Source: Neisseria brasiliensis (GTDB lineage: Bacteria; Pseudomonadota; Gammaproteobacteria; Burkholderiales; Neisseriaceae). Taken from it: DNA of 64,000 nucleotides. The position numbers and the translations under genes were made by a program. Positions 34,371 to 41,950 of the stretch are shown piece after piece. The stretch spans positions 1,922,001 to 1,986,000 of the forward strand of contig NZ_CP046027.1 in the NCBI RefSeq assembly GCF_009671065.1, in the 5' to 3' direction. Under the pieces are notes generated by a model that ran no database searches, was not told the origin of the DNA, and worked only from the letters and a program-made list of their open reading frames with translations. Within the stretch, counting starts at the first letter, position 1. The number at the start of each line of letters is the position of its first letter.

Positions 34371-34546
34371 TAAAACTCGTAAATTTTTAGAAATCTTTAG
34401 GCCGTCATTCCCGCGCAGGCGGGAATCCAGAACGTCAAATTTCTGAAATAGTTCAGCATTCCTGAAACCGATAATTCTGGATTCTCGCCTGCGCGGGAAT
34501 GACGACCCTTATTTTCTTGGTTCAAATTGAGTTTTGAAAAACTAAG
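34371..34546. mobile_element. Degenerate MITE/dRS3 element
   Basis: GAGATCTTTGTAAAACTCGT is a decayed left end. Two dRS3-like repeats (ATTCCCGCGCAGGCGGGAAT and GCCTGCGCGGGAAT) flank an AT-rich core, and the right end is eroded (TTTTGAAAAACTAAG). It is related to 25491-25676 and 46246-46431. Confidence 0.65.
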
Positions 34547-34580
34547 AGGCCGTCTGAAAGTATTCACTTTCAGACGGCCT
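34547..34580 (+). terminator. Uptake-sequence terminator
   Basis: AGGCCGTCTGAAAG (34547-34560) and CTTTCAGACGGCCT (34567-34580) followed by T5. It ends transcription from the iscX side. Confidence 0.75.
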
Positions 34581-34670
34581 TTTTATTTTTGATGAACGAA
34601 ATTCATATTTAAGTGGATATGTGTTAAGCATTCCGCGTTCGATTGTGTGCATTAAGCATGAATCTTTTGA

Positions 34671-34714
34671 AAATGCCGTCTGAAAAAGAAAACACTCTTT
34701 TTCAGACGGCATTT
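34671..34714 (+). terminator. Second uptake-sequence hairpin before metF
   Basis: AAATGCCGTCTGAAAAAG (34671-34688) pairs with CTTTTTCAGACGGCATTT (34697-34714). The 34581-34670 stretch and 34715-34815 are AT-rich with no visible gene. Confidence 0.7.
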
Positions 34715-34815
34715 TTAATATTTATCTGAATTAAAAAAGGATTATGAAAATCTGATAAAAATACAAATTTACTTTATTATTAAAAAAATTCATGATTAAT
34801 TGGAAAATTTTGAAA

Positions 34816-34844
34816 TTGACTCATGATGAAGAAAAAAATAAGAT
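34816..34844 (+). promoter_or_regulatory. Likely metF promoter
   Basis: TTGACT (34816-34821), a 17-bp spacer and TAAGAT (34839-34844) lie 45 bp upstream of the metF ATG. Confidence 0.6.
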
Positions 34845-34889
34845 AGCGTTAACAGAAAACACAGCACCATTGCACAAGAGGTAAAAGCC

Positions 34890-35783
34890 ATGAGTTACGC
34901 AAAAGAAATTAATGCACTAAACAACAGTTTGTGTGATTTAAAAGGCGATATCAACGTATCGTTTGAATTTTTCCCACCGAAAAACGAGCAAATGGAAACC
35001 ATGCTGTGGGATTCGATTCATCGCCTGAAAAACCTGCATCCTAAGTTTGTTTCGGTGACTTATGGCGCCAATTCGGGCGAGCGCGACCGCACACACGGCA
35101 TCGTCAAAAACATCAAGCAGCAAACCGGTTTGGATGCTGCACCGCATTTGACCGGCATCGATGCTTCGCCTGAAGAGTTGAAACAAATTGCGCAAGATTA
35201 TTGGGACAGTGGTATCCGCCGCATTGTGGCGCTGCGTGGTGATGAGCCGGCAGGTTATGCGAAAAAGCCGTTTTATGCTGAAGACTTAGTCAAAGTGTTG
35301 CGTTCGGTGGCCGATTTCGATATTTCCGTGGCCGCTTATCCGGAAGTGCACCCCGAAGCCAAATCGGCGCAGGCGGATTTGATTAATTTAAAACGCAAAA
35401 TCGATGCCGGTGCCAATCATGTGATTACCCAGTTTTTCTTTGATGTCGAAAGCTATCTGCGCTTCCGAGACCGCTGCGTCACGGTTGGCATTGATGCCGA
35501 AATTGTGCCGGGCATTTTGCCGGTAACCAATTTCAAGCAATTGGGCAAGATGGCGCAAGTGACCAATGTGAAGATTCCGAACTGGCTGGCGCGTATGTAC
35601 GACGGTTTGGACGACGATCAAGGCACACGCAATTTGGTGGCGGCGAGCATTGCCATCGATATGGTCAAAGTATTGTCGCGTGAAGGCGTGAAAGATTTCC
35701 ACTTTTATACGCTCAACCGCAGCGAATTGACTTATGCGATTTGTCACACTTTGGGTGTACGCCCATTGCCGCAAGCCGCTTAA
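34890..35783 (+). CDS. metF: 5,10-methylenetetrahydrofolate reductase
   Basis: MetF reduces 5,10-methylene-THF to 5-methyl-THF with FAD, supplying the methyl group for methionine synthesis. The 297-residue length is normal. Motifs are VSFEFFPPKNEQMETMLW (about 21-38, with the catalytic Glu in the FEFFPPK segment), VSVTYGANSGERDRT, PHLTGIDASPEEL, ALRGDEPAG and HVITQFFFDVESYLRFRDRC. It precedes metE by 60 bp on the same strand, so the pair probably works as one unit: MetF makes the methyl donor that MetE uses. Confidence 0.96.
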   Translation: MSYAKEINALNNSLCDLKGDINVSFEFFPPKNEQMETMLWDSIHRLKNLHPKFVSVTYGANSGERDRTHGIVKNIKQQTGLDAAPHLTGIDASPEELKQIAQDYWDSGIRRIVALRGDEPAGYAKKPFYAEDLVKVLRSVADFDISVAAYPEVHPEAKSAQADLINLKRKIDAGANHVITQFFFDVESYLRFRDRCVTVGIDAEIVPGILPVTNFKQLGKMAQVTNVKIPNWLARMYDGLDDDQGTRNLVAASIAIDMVKVLSREGVKDFHFYTLNRSELTYAICHTLGVRPLPQAA

Positions 35784-35843
35784 ATATTGAATAAGCTTTT
35801 ATTTTTGAATCAATAACGAACATTTTTAATCAGGAGAGAGCAC

Positions 35844-38117
35844 ATGGCTACATTACATTTTTCAGGTTTCCCGCGCGTTGGCGCATTCCGTGAATTGAAA
35901 TTTGCGCAAGAAAAATACTGGCGCAAAGAAGTGAGCGAACAAGAGCTGCTGGACGTGGCAAAGGGTTTGCGTGAGAAAAACTGGAAACACCAAGCCGAAG
36001 CCGATGCGGATTTTGTGGCGGTGGCCGATTTCACTTTTTACGACCACATTTTGGATTTGCAAGTGGCTACCGGCTCGATTCCGGCGCGTTTTGGTTTCGA
36101 CAGCCAAAACCTGACTTTGGAACAATATTTCCAATTGGCGCGCGGTAATAAAGATCAGTTTGCCATCGAAATGACCAAATGGTTCGACACCAACTACCAC
36201 TATTTGGTGCCTGAATTCCACGCCGATACCGAATTCAAAGCCAATGCCGCGCACTATGTTCGACAATTGAAAGAAGCGCAAGCCTTGGGCTATAAAGCCA
36301 AACCGACCATCGTCGGCCCGCTGACTTACCTGTGGATCGGTAAAGAAAAAGGCGCAACCGAATTCGACCGCTTGAGCCTGTTGCCAAAATTATTGCCGGT
36401 TTATGTTGAAATCCTGACCGAATTGGCTGCTGCCGGTGCCGAATGGATTCAAATCGACGAGCCTGCATTGGCGGTTGACCTGCCGCAAGCGTGGTTGGAT
36501 GCTTACCAAGATGTTTACGCAACTTTAAGCCAAGTCAATGCCAAAATCTTGCTGAGCACTTATTTCGGCTCGGTTGCAGAACACGCAGGCCGTCTGAAAG
36601 CCTTGCCTGTAGATGGTTTGCACATTGATTTGGTGCGCGCGCCCGAGCAATTGGATGCATTTGCCGATTACGACAAAGTATTGTCTGCCGGCGTGATTGA
36701 CGGCCGCAATATTTGGCGCGCTAATTTGAACAACGTATTGGCCACGCTTGAGCCTTTGCAAGCCCAATTGGGCGAGTGCTTGTGGATTTCCAGCTCATGT
36801 TCGCTGCTGCATACGCCATATGATTTGTCGGTAGAGGAAAAACTGAAAGCCAACAAACCTGCCTTGTTCTCATGGTTGGCCTTCACCTTGCAGAAAACCC
36901 AAGAATTGCGCGTGTTGAAAACCGCATTGAACCAAGGCCGCGAAGCGGTTGTCGCCGAATTGGCCGACAGCCAAGCCGCTGCCGATTCACGCGCCAACAG
37001 TACCGAAATCCACCGCGCCGAAGTGGCCAAACGTTTGGCCGATTTGCCGGCCGATGCCGATCAACGCAAATCACCGTTTGCCGAGCGCATTAAAGCGCAA
37101 CAAGCGTGGCTGAACCTGCCGTTGCTGCCGACCACCAATATCGGTTCGTTCCCGCAAACCACTGAAATCCGCCAAGCGCGTGCCGCGTTCAAAAAAGGCG
37201 AATTGTCTGCCGCTGATTACGAAGCCGCGATGAAAAAAGAAATCGCCTTGGTGATTGAAGAGCAAGAAAAACTCAATTTGGATGTGTTGGTACACGGCGA
37301 AGCCGAGCGTAACGACATGGTGGAATATTTCGGCGAATTGCTGGAAGGCTTTGCCTTTACCCAATACGGCTGGGTGCAAAGCTACGGCTCACGCTGCGTA
37401 AAACCACCGGTGATTTACGGCGATGTCAGCCGCCCGAACGCCATGACTGTGGCTTGGTCAACCTACGCCCAAACCCTGACCAAACGCCCGATGAAAGGCA
37501 TGTTGACCGGCCCGGTAACGATTCTGCAATGGTCATTTGTGCGCAACGATATTCCGCGCAGCACCGTGTGCAAACAAATCGCCTTGGCCTTAAATGACGA
37601 AGTATTGGATTTGGAAAAAGCCGGTATTAAAGTGATTCAAATCGACGAACCGGCCATCCGCGAAGGCCTGCCGTTGAAACGTGCCGATTGGGATGCCTAC
37701 TTGGCTTGGGCAAGCGAAGCTTTCCGCCTGTCGTCAACCGGTTGCGAAGACAGTACCCAAATCCACACCCATATGTGTTACTCAGAATTTAACGACATCC
37801 TGCCGGCCATCGCCAGCATGGACGCGGACGTGATTACCATCGAAACCTCACGTTCCGACATGGAATTGTTGACCGCATTCGGCGAATTCAAATACCCGAA
37901 CGACATCGGCCCGGGCGTATACGACATCCACAGCCCGCGCGTGCCGACCGAAGGCGAAATCGAACACCTGCTGCGCAAAGCCATCGAAGTCGTACCGGTA
38001 GAACGCCTGTGGGTCAACCCAGACTGCGGCTTGAAAACCCGCGGCTGGAAAGAAACCATCGAACAGCTGCAAGTAATGATGAACGTCACCGAGAAACTAC
38101 GCAAAGAATTGGCTTGA
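35844..38117 (+). CDS. metE: Cobalamin-independent methionine synthase
   Basis: MetE transfers the methyl group of 5-methyltetrahydropteroyl-triglutamate to homocysteine without B12. The 757-residue protein has the N-terminal domain starting FSGFPRVGAFRELKFA and a catalytic C-terminal barrel: LPTTNIGSFPQTTEIRQAR (near 428), and zinc ligands in THMCYSEFND (His, Cys near 640) and VNPDCGLKTRGW (Cys near 725). CAGGAGAGAG precedes the ATG. It is followed by a shared terminator, after which the AT-rich Dnd-like island begins. Confidence 0.97.
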   Translation: MATLHFSGFPRVGAFRELKFAQEKYWRKEVSEQELLDVAKGLREKNWKHQAEADADFVAVADFTFYDHILDLQVATGSIPARFGFDSQNLTLEQYFQLARGNKDQFAIEMTKWFDTNYHYLVPEFHADTEFKANAAHYVRQLKEAQALGYKAKPTIVGPLTYLWIGKEKGATEFDRLSLLPKLLPVYVEILTELAAAGAEWIQIDEPALAVDLPQAWLDAYQDVYATLSQVNAKILLSTYFGSVAEHAGRLKALPVDGLHIDLVRAPEQLDAFADYDKVLSAGVIDGRNIWRANLNNVLATLEPLQAQLGECLWISSSCSLLHTPYDLSVEEKLKANKPALFSWLAFTLQKTQELRVLKTALNQGREAVVAELADSQAAADSRANSTEIHRAEVAKRLADLPADADQRKSPFAERIKAQQAWLNLPLLPTTNIGSFPQTTEIRQARAAFKKGELSAADYEAAMKKEIALVIEEQEKLNLDVLVHGEAERNDMVEYFGELLEGFAFTQYGWVQSYGSRCVKPPVIYGDVSRPNAMTVAWSTYAQTLTKRPMKGMLTGPVTILQWSFVRNDIPRSTVCKQIALALNDEVLDLEKAGIKVIQIDEPAIREGLPLKRADWDAYLAWASEAFRLSSTGCEDSTQIHTHMCYSEFNDILPAIASMDADVITIETSRSDMELLTAFGEFKYPNDIGPGVYDIHSPRVPTEGEIEHLLRKAIEVVPVERLWVNPDCGLKTRGWKETIEQLQVMMNVTEKLRKELA

Positions 38118-38147
38118 TTTTGAGTTGATTTTAACTAAATGATAAAG

Positions 38148-38179
38148 GCCGTCTGAAAGAGGAAATCTTTCAGACGGCA
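38148..38179. terminator. Bidirectional terminator between metE and the XRE gene
   Basis: GCCGTCTGAAAGA (38148-38160) pairs with TCTTTCAGACGGC (38167-38179). This is the last perfect uptake-sequence pair before the Dnd-like island. Confidence 0.8.
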
Positions 38180-38200
38180 TTTTTGTTGTATCAATATTTT

Positions 38201-38464
38201 CTACCATTTTTGTGGCCTGGTTCGATGAATTATTTCTTCTATTACTTTCAAGGAATCTAATTCTAAACCTTCGCAATAAACCAAAAACTCAAACAAATCT
38301 AAGCGGCGGTCTCCAGTTTCAACTTTGCCAATAAAAGAATGTACAACATCAAGCCGTTCGGCTAATGCTCTTTGGGATAAGCCAAGCTCAATGCGTCGTG
38401 CAGTTAGCATTTGTCGTAAATACAAATGCTCAGTTGAATAAATAGAGAGGCGCAGGTTTTTCAT
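38201..38464 (-). CDS. XRE-family regulator of the Dnd-like cassette
   Basis: The 87-residue protein (MKNLRLSIYSTEHLYLRQML) has an XRE helix-turn-helix (LTARRIELGLSQRALAERLD, about 20-39, then VVHSFIGKVETGDRRLDLFE). It lies divergent to the dndC-like gene with only 73 bp between the starts. Two near-identical 21-bp palindromes lie in this gap and are the likely binding sites. An in-frame ATG at 38518 would add 18 residues that read through both palindromes, so I prefer 38464. By position it is probably the repressor of the cassette and of itself. Confidence 0.82.
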   Translation of the reverse strand: MKNLRLSIYSTEHLYLRQMLTARRIELGLSQRALAERLDVVHSFIGKVETGDRRLDLFEFLVYCEGLELDSLKVIEEIIHRTRPQKW

Positions 38465-38511
38465 TGCACCGATTTTAGGTACAATGTTATTTGCACCTGT
38501 TTTAGGTGCAA
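38464..38511. promoter_or_regulatory. Twin operators between the XRE gene and the dndC-like gene
   Basis: TTGCACC-GATTTTAGGT-ACAA (38464-38484) and TTGCACC-TGTTTTAGGT-GCAA (38491-38511) differ at only three of 21 positions. Their centres are 27 bp apart, and each has TTGCACC facing GGT(A/G)CAA. The first touches the XRE start codon. In the second, TTGCAC could serve as -35 with TAACAT (38513-38518) as -10 for the dndC-like operon, so binding would block the promoter. Confidence 0.75.
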
Positions 38512-38537
38512 ATAACATTTAATCTTAAAAGTAGTTT

Positions 38538-39656
38538 ATGAACGCCATCCCTATTTATACAGAAACACCATTTGACAATATTCGTGAACAAATTATTGAA
38601 GAATATTTGAGTTTGCAGCAGTCCTATCCTTGGATTGTGACATTTTCAGGCGGTAAAGACAGTACTTTAGTGGCGCATTTGGTTTTTGAGGCTTTGCTTG
38701 CTTTGCCTGCCAGTATGCGTAAGCGGGAGGTATTTTTTGTATCCAATGACACATTAGTGGAAAGCCCATTGGTTGTGCAGCATATGCGCGGTGAACTTAA
38801 TAAAATTTTAAAAGCCGCTAAGATTTTCAAATTGCCGGTTAGTGGTGAGGTTACTACACCAAAATTACAAGAGACATTCTGGACGCTGTTAATTGGTAAA
38901 GGTTATCCATCGCCTAATCGCAGTATGCGGTGGTGTACTGACCGTTTAAAAATTCAGCCAACCAGTAAATTTATTTTGGATAAAGTTGCCGAGAATGGTG
39001 CAGCCATCATTATTTTAGGTGTACGCAAAGATGAATCCTCTACTCGTAAAGCGAGCATTGAAAGTCACCAAAACCTTACTGATTCTAATCTTACGCCGCA
39101 TGGTAGTTTGCCCAACGCCTTTGTATATCGCCCAATTGTTGATTTAAGCACTGACGATGTATGGGAGTTTTTAGCAAGCAACAATCCACCGTGGGGTGGT
39201 TCACATTCTGCATTGGTCAAACTTTACCGTGAAGCTGCGGGGGGCGAATGTCCAATTGTATTGTCACAGGAAGAAGCGCCTGGTTGTGGTACTAATTCCA
39301 GCCGTTTTGGCTGTTGGACATGCACAGTCGTGAATAAAGATAGAAGCTTACAAGGTTTTGTTGATGTGGGAAAAACTGAGTATCAGCCGCTAATTAATTT
39401 TAGAGATTGGTTGGTAGAAATCCGTAATAAGCCTGAATACCGCCAAGTCGAGCGGCGCAACGGCACCATCACGATTAAAGATGGTAAGCATATTCCAGGA
39501 CCGTTTACCGTCGAAGCGAGACAAATGATTTTAGCGAAGTTGTTGGAAATTCAAGCAGTTTACGGGCAGCAATTGATTACGCAGGAAGAAGTCGATTTGA
39601 TTAAACAGATTTGGGCGGAAGATTTGATTCAATCTCATACAAGGAAAAAAGCATGA
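38538..39656 (+). CDS. dndC: DndC-like PP-loop sulfurtransferase (short form)
   Basis: DndC enzymes are PAPS-reductase-like ATP pyrophosphatases with an Fe-S cluster that feed sulfur into DNA phosphorothioation. This 372-residue protein has the PP-loop SGGKDS (37-42), the segment MRWCTDRLKIQP, GVRKDESSTRKA and the cluster of four Cys at 238, 250, 259 and 262 (SRFGCWTCTVV) expected for a 4Fe-4S centre. Classical DndC, as I recall it, is about 500 residues, so the C-terminal part is reduced. It ends ATGA-overlapped with the next gene. No dndA is present, so sulfur would have to come from a host desulfurase such as IscS. The neighbouring dndD-like gene supports the assignment. Confidence 0.85.
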   Translation: MNAIPIYTETPFDNIREQIIEEYLSLQQSYPWIVTFSGGKDSTLVAHLVFEALLALPASMRKREVFFVSNDTLVESPLVVQHMRGELNKILKAAKIFKLPVSGEVTTPKLQETFWTLLIGKGYPSPNRSMRWCTDRLKIQPTSKFILDKVAENGAAIIILGVRKDESSTRKASIESHQNLTDSNLTPHGSLPNAFVYRPIVDLSTDDVWEFLASNNPPWGGSHSALVKLYREAAGGECPIVLSQEEAPGCGTNSSRFGCWTCTVVNKDRSLQGFVDVGKTEYQPLINFRDWLVEIRNKPEYRQVERRNGTITIKDGKHIPGPFTVEARQMILAKLLEIQAVYGQQLITQEEVDLIKQIWAEDLIQSHTRKKA

Positions 39657-39871
39657 ACAGGAAAATCGAAGAAAAAGTAGCTGATTTACTACTCTGGAGT
39701 GATGAAGCGGCCAAAAAGCTCATGATTGAAATTGCTGAAGAACATGGTGTATCCATTGAAGCATTGGCAGAACTAGTAGCATGGGAGCGCGACCAACAAG
39801 AGCGAATTCGCAGACGTGGTATGACAGAAATGTTTGATGAAATTTTTGATAACAAAAACTACTGGAAATAA
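39653..39871 (+). CDS. Small Dnd-cassette protein, 72 residues
   Basis: The protein begins MNRKIEEKVADLLLWSDEAA, with KKLMIEIAEEHGVSIEALAE and REWDQQERIR-like charge (AWERDQQERIRRRGM). It is strongly charged, helical in appearance and without membrane segments or a nuclease motif. The start overlaps the dndC stop (ATGA) and the stop is 3 bp before the dndD-like start, so it is made with its neighbours. Similar small proteins are annotated in some databases as DNA-modification-system-associated small proteins; I cannot confirm a match. It may act as an adaptor or stand where dndE would sit. Confidence 0.65.
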   Translation: MNRKIEEKVADLLLWSDEAAKKLMIEIAEEHGVSIEALAELVAWERDQQERIRRRGMTEMFDEIFDNKNYWK

Positions 39872-39874
39872 ATT

Positions 39875-41920
39875 ATGTGGATACATTCAATCCGGTTACG
39901 GAATTTTAAGTCTTACGATAATGCTGTTTTTCATTTTCCCGAGCCAAAGGATGAGAGAAATATTGTCTTAATTGGTGCTCAAAATGGTCATGGTAAAACC
40001 ACGCTTTTAGAAGCAGTTTATCTTTGTTTATACGATAAAGATGCGATTAGTCATCTCCAACGAGCTGGTCTCAAAGGTAAAGAAAAAAGTTATGTTGAGT
40101 TTCTGCAATCTGCCCTGCATCATCAAGCAGAAATGAAATATGGCCGCAGTGAAATGGTATTAGAACTGGAAATTTGTCAGCACTATCAAGGACAAGAATA
40201 CGGGTTACGTATCAAAAGAAAATGGTATTTCGATGCTGACGGAAAATACAAACCTACTGATAGTTCAATGATCATCGAATTAGCTAAAAATGGCTATTAT
40301 GAATTGATTGATGAAGATATGGCAGGAAAATATCTTAATGCATTCGCTTTACCTATTGATTATGCACCTTTTTTCTTTTTTGATGGGGAGAAAATCGTTA
40401 AAACGGCAGAAGGAAGTGGTGCGGGGGTTTGGCTTAACCAGGCTCTGAAAGGTTTATTAGGTGTTACTTTATTGGAGAAGTTGCGTGTTAGCTTGAGAGA
40501 TTATTGTACTAAAAATATTTCTCAAAACAGTAGTAATAAAATGCAGGAAGAATTAGCAAATGCAGAACGTAAGTTAAGCCACGCTGAAGCCCATTTGGAT
40601 GTGTTTAACGAAGAATTATCTGATGCAAACGCACAATGGCAGCATTGGACAGAAAAACGAGATAGTTTAATGCAACAGCTTGGTGGTGGTAGTGATATAC
40701 GTTCATCTCAAGATTTAATGGCTCAACGTGAGAAACTAGACAAAGAAATGGCTGAATTCCAAAGCCATATCAAAGCTGCTATTAAAGCCATGCCGCTGGC
40801 GTTTTTACCTAGAGGCCGCTTGAACGATTTGCAGAAACAATTAGAGTATGAGAAAAATCGTTTAAACCATGAAGCAGGAAAAAACCAAATTGCCGAAAAA
40901 GTTGATGATTTTTGGAATACGTTTGTTGGTAGTGAAAAAGTAAATCAGGCATTAGGGCAAATGGCTGGTGTGATTTTCAGTCAGCCATTACTGAAAGAGG
41001 CTGTAGAAGATTGTTGGGAACAATTGTTTTATCCGTTACCTGAAAACTGTGCCGATAAAATCGAACATAATTATCTTTCCGTTAATGCCCATGCTGAAAT
41101 TCAAAATGAAATCGCTCGTTTGAGTGGTATGCCGCAGGGTGAGATTGGTAAATTGCTTGAAGAAAATGCAAAAAAAGAAGCTGAACGAAAGCATATTATT
41201 GCTGAAATAGAAAATTTGAAAGGAACCAACAACGATGAATTGGTTGAACAACTGAAAGAGGCTAATCAGGAAGCCGATAAATATAAAGAACGTACAGGCC
41301 ATCTGAAAAGTAATTTGATTCAACATGAAAAAACTAAAGAACGCTGTCTTAAAGAAGTTTCTGATTTACAAAATAAAATTAGTGAAAGTAATCCTCAGTT
41401 AATTAAATCCCGTCGTGCTGGTGAGATGGATAAAGTAATTGTACGCTTAACAGAGGAATTATTGAAAAAGAAAGTTGAAGCAGTTGGTGAAGCTGCTACA
41501 CGGATTAACCGTTCGATTGCGCATGATGAACGTATAGACCGCATACGCATTGAAGCAAGTGGAAAAATGGGTTTATTTGGCCGAGACGGATACGAATCAC
41601 GTGTAGATTTATCAGCAGGACAAATGCAGATTCTCATTATGTCGTTGGTATCAGCATTGGCAGAGGTCACACGCTATCAGGCACCGTTTATCATTGATAC
41701 TCCGTTAGCTCGTTTGGATGAAGGTCATCGTGAAGGCTTATTTAAGCATTGGAGCAGTTTAAATCAGCAAGTTATTTTATTGTCGCAGGATACAGAAATC
41801 ACGCCTGAGGTTTATCATCGTTTAGAGCCGCATATCAGTCGTACTTATTTAGTGGAAGCTGAATCTTTGGCAAGTGCCGGCGCGCGTTCGCAGGTTACTG
41901 CTGACGTTTATTTTGAATAA
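39875..41920 (+). CDS. dndD: DndD-like SMC-type ATPase
   Basis: DndD is an ATPase with Rad50/SMC architecture that is thought to alter or nick DNA structure during phosphorothioation. The 681-residue protein has MWIHSIRLRNFKSYDNAVF, Walker A in LIGAQNGHGKTTLLEAVYL (about 31-49), a long coiled-coil middle (about 215-550, heptads such as NAERKLSHAEAHLDVF), the signature VDLSAGQMQILIMSLVSAL (near 584) and Walker B FIIDTPLARLDEGHREGLF (near 607), with STL-type D-loop. It is directly between the small protein and the FtsK-like gene in the same operon. TIGR03185-type proteins match this layout. Confidence 0.85.
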   Translation: MWIHSIRLRNFKSYDNAVFHFPEPKDERNIVLIGAQNGHGKTTLLEAVYLCLYDKDAISHLQRAGLKGKEKSYVEFLQSALHHQAEMKYGRSEMVLELEICQHYQGQEYGLRIKRKWYFDADGKYKPTDSSMIIELAKNGYYELIDEDMAGKYLNAFALPIDYAPFFFFDGEKIVKTAEGSGAGVWLNQALKGLLGVTLLEKLRVSLRDYCTKNISQNSSNKMQEELANAERKLSHAEAHLDVFNEELSDANAQWQHWTEKRDSLMQQLGGGSDIRSSQDLMAQREKLDKEMAEFQSHIKAAIKAMPLAFLPRGRLNDLQKQLEYEKNRLNHEAGKNQIAEKVDDFWNTFVGSEKVNQALGQMAGVIFSQPLLKEAVEDCWEQLFYPLPENCADKIEHNYLSVNAHAEIQNEIARLSGMPQGEIGKLLEENAKKEAERKHIIAEIENLKGTNNDELVEQLKEANQEADKYKERTGHLKSNLIQHEKTKERCLKEVSDLQNKISESNPQLIKSRRAGEMDKVIVRLTEELLKKKVEAVGEAATRINRSIAHDERIDRIRIEASGKMGLFGRDGYESRVDLSAGQMQILIMSLVSALAEVTRYQAPFIIDTPLARLDEGHREGLFKHWSSLNQQVILLSQDTEITPEVYHRLEPHISRTYLVEAESLASAGARSQVTADVYFE

Positions 41921-41950
41921 TCAGCTATCTGAGATATACAGGGAAACATC

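Noticed and set aside
38998..39030. A TTTTAGGTGTACGCAA match to the operator inside dndC.
   Set aside because: Only half a site, in coding sequence; probably chance.
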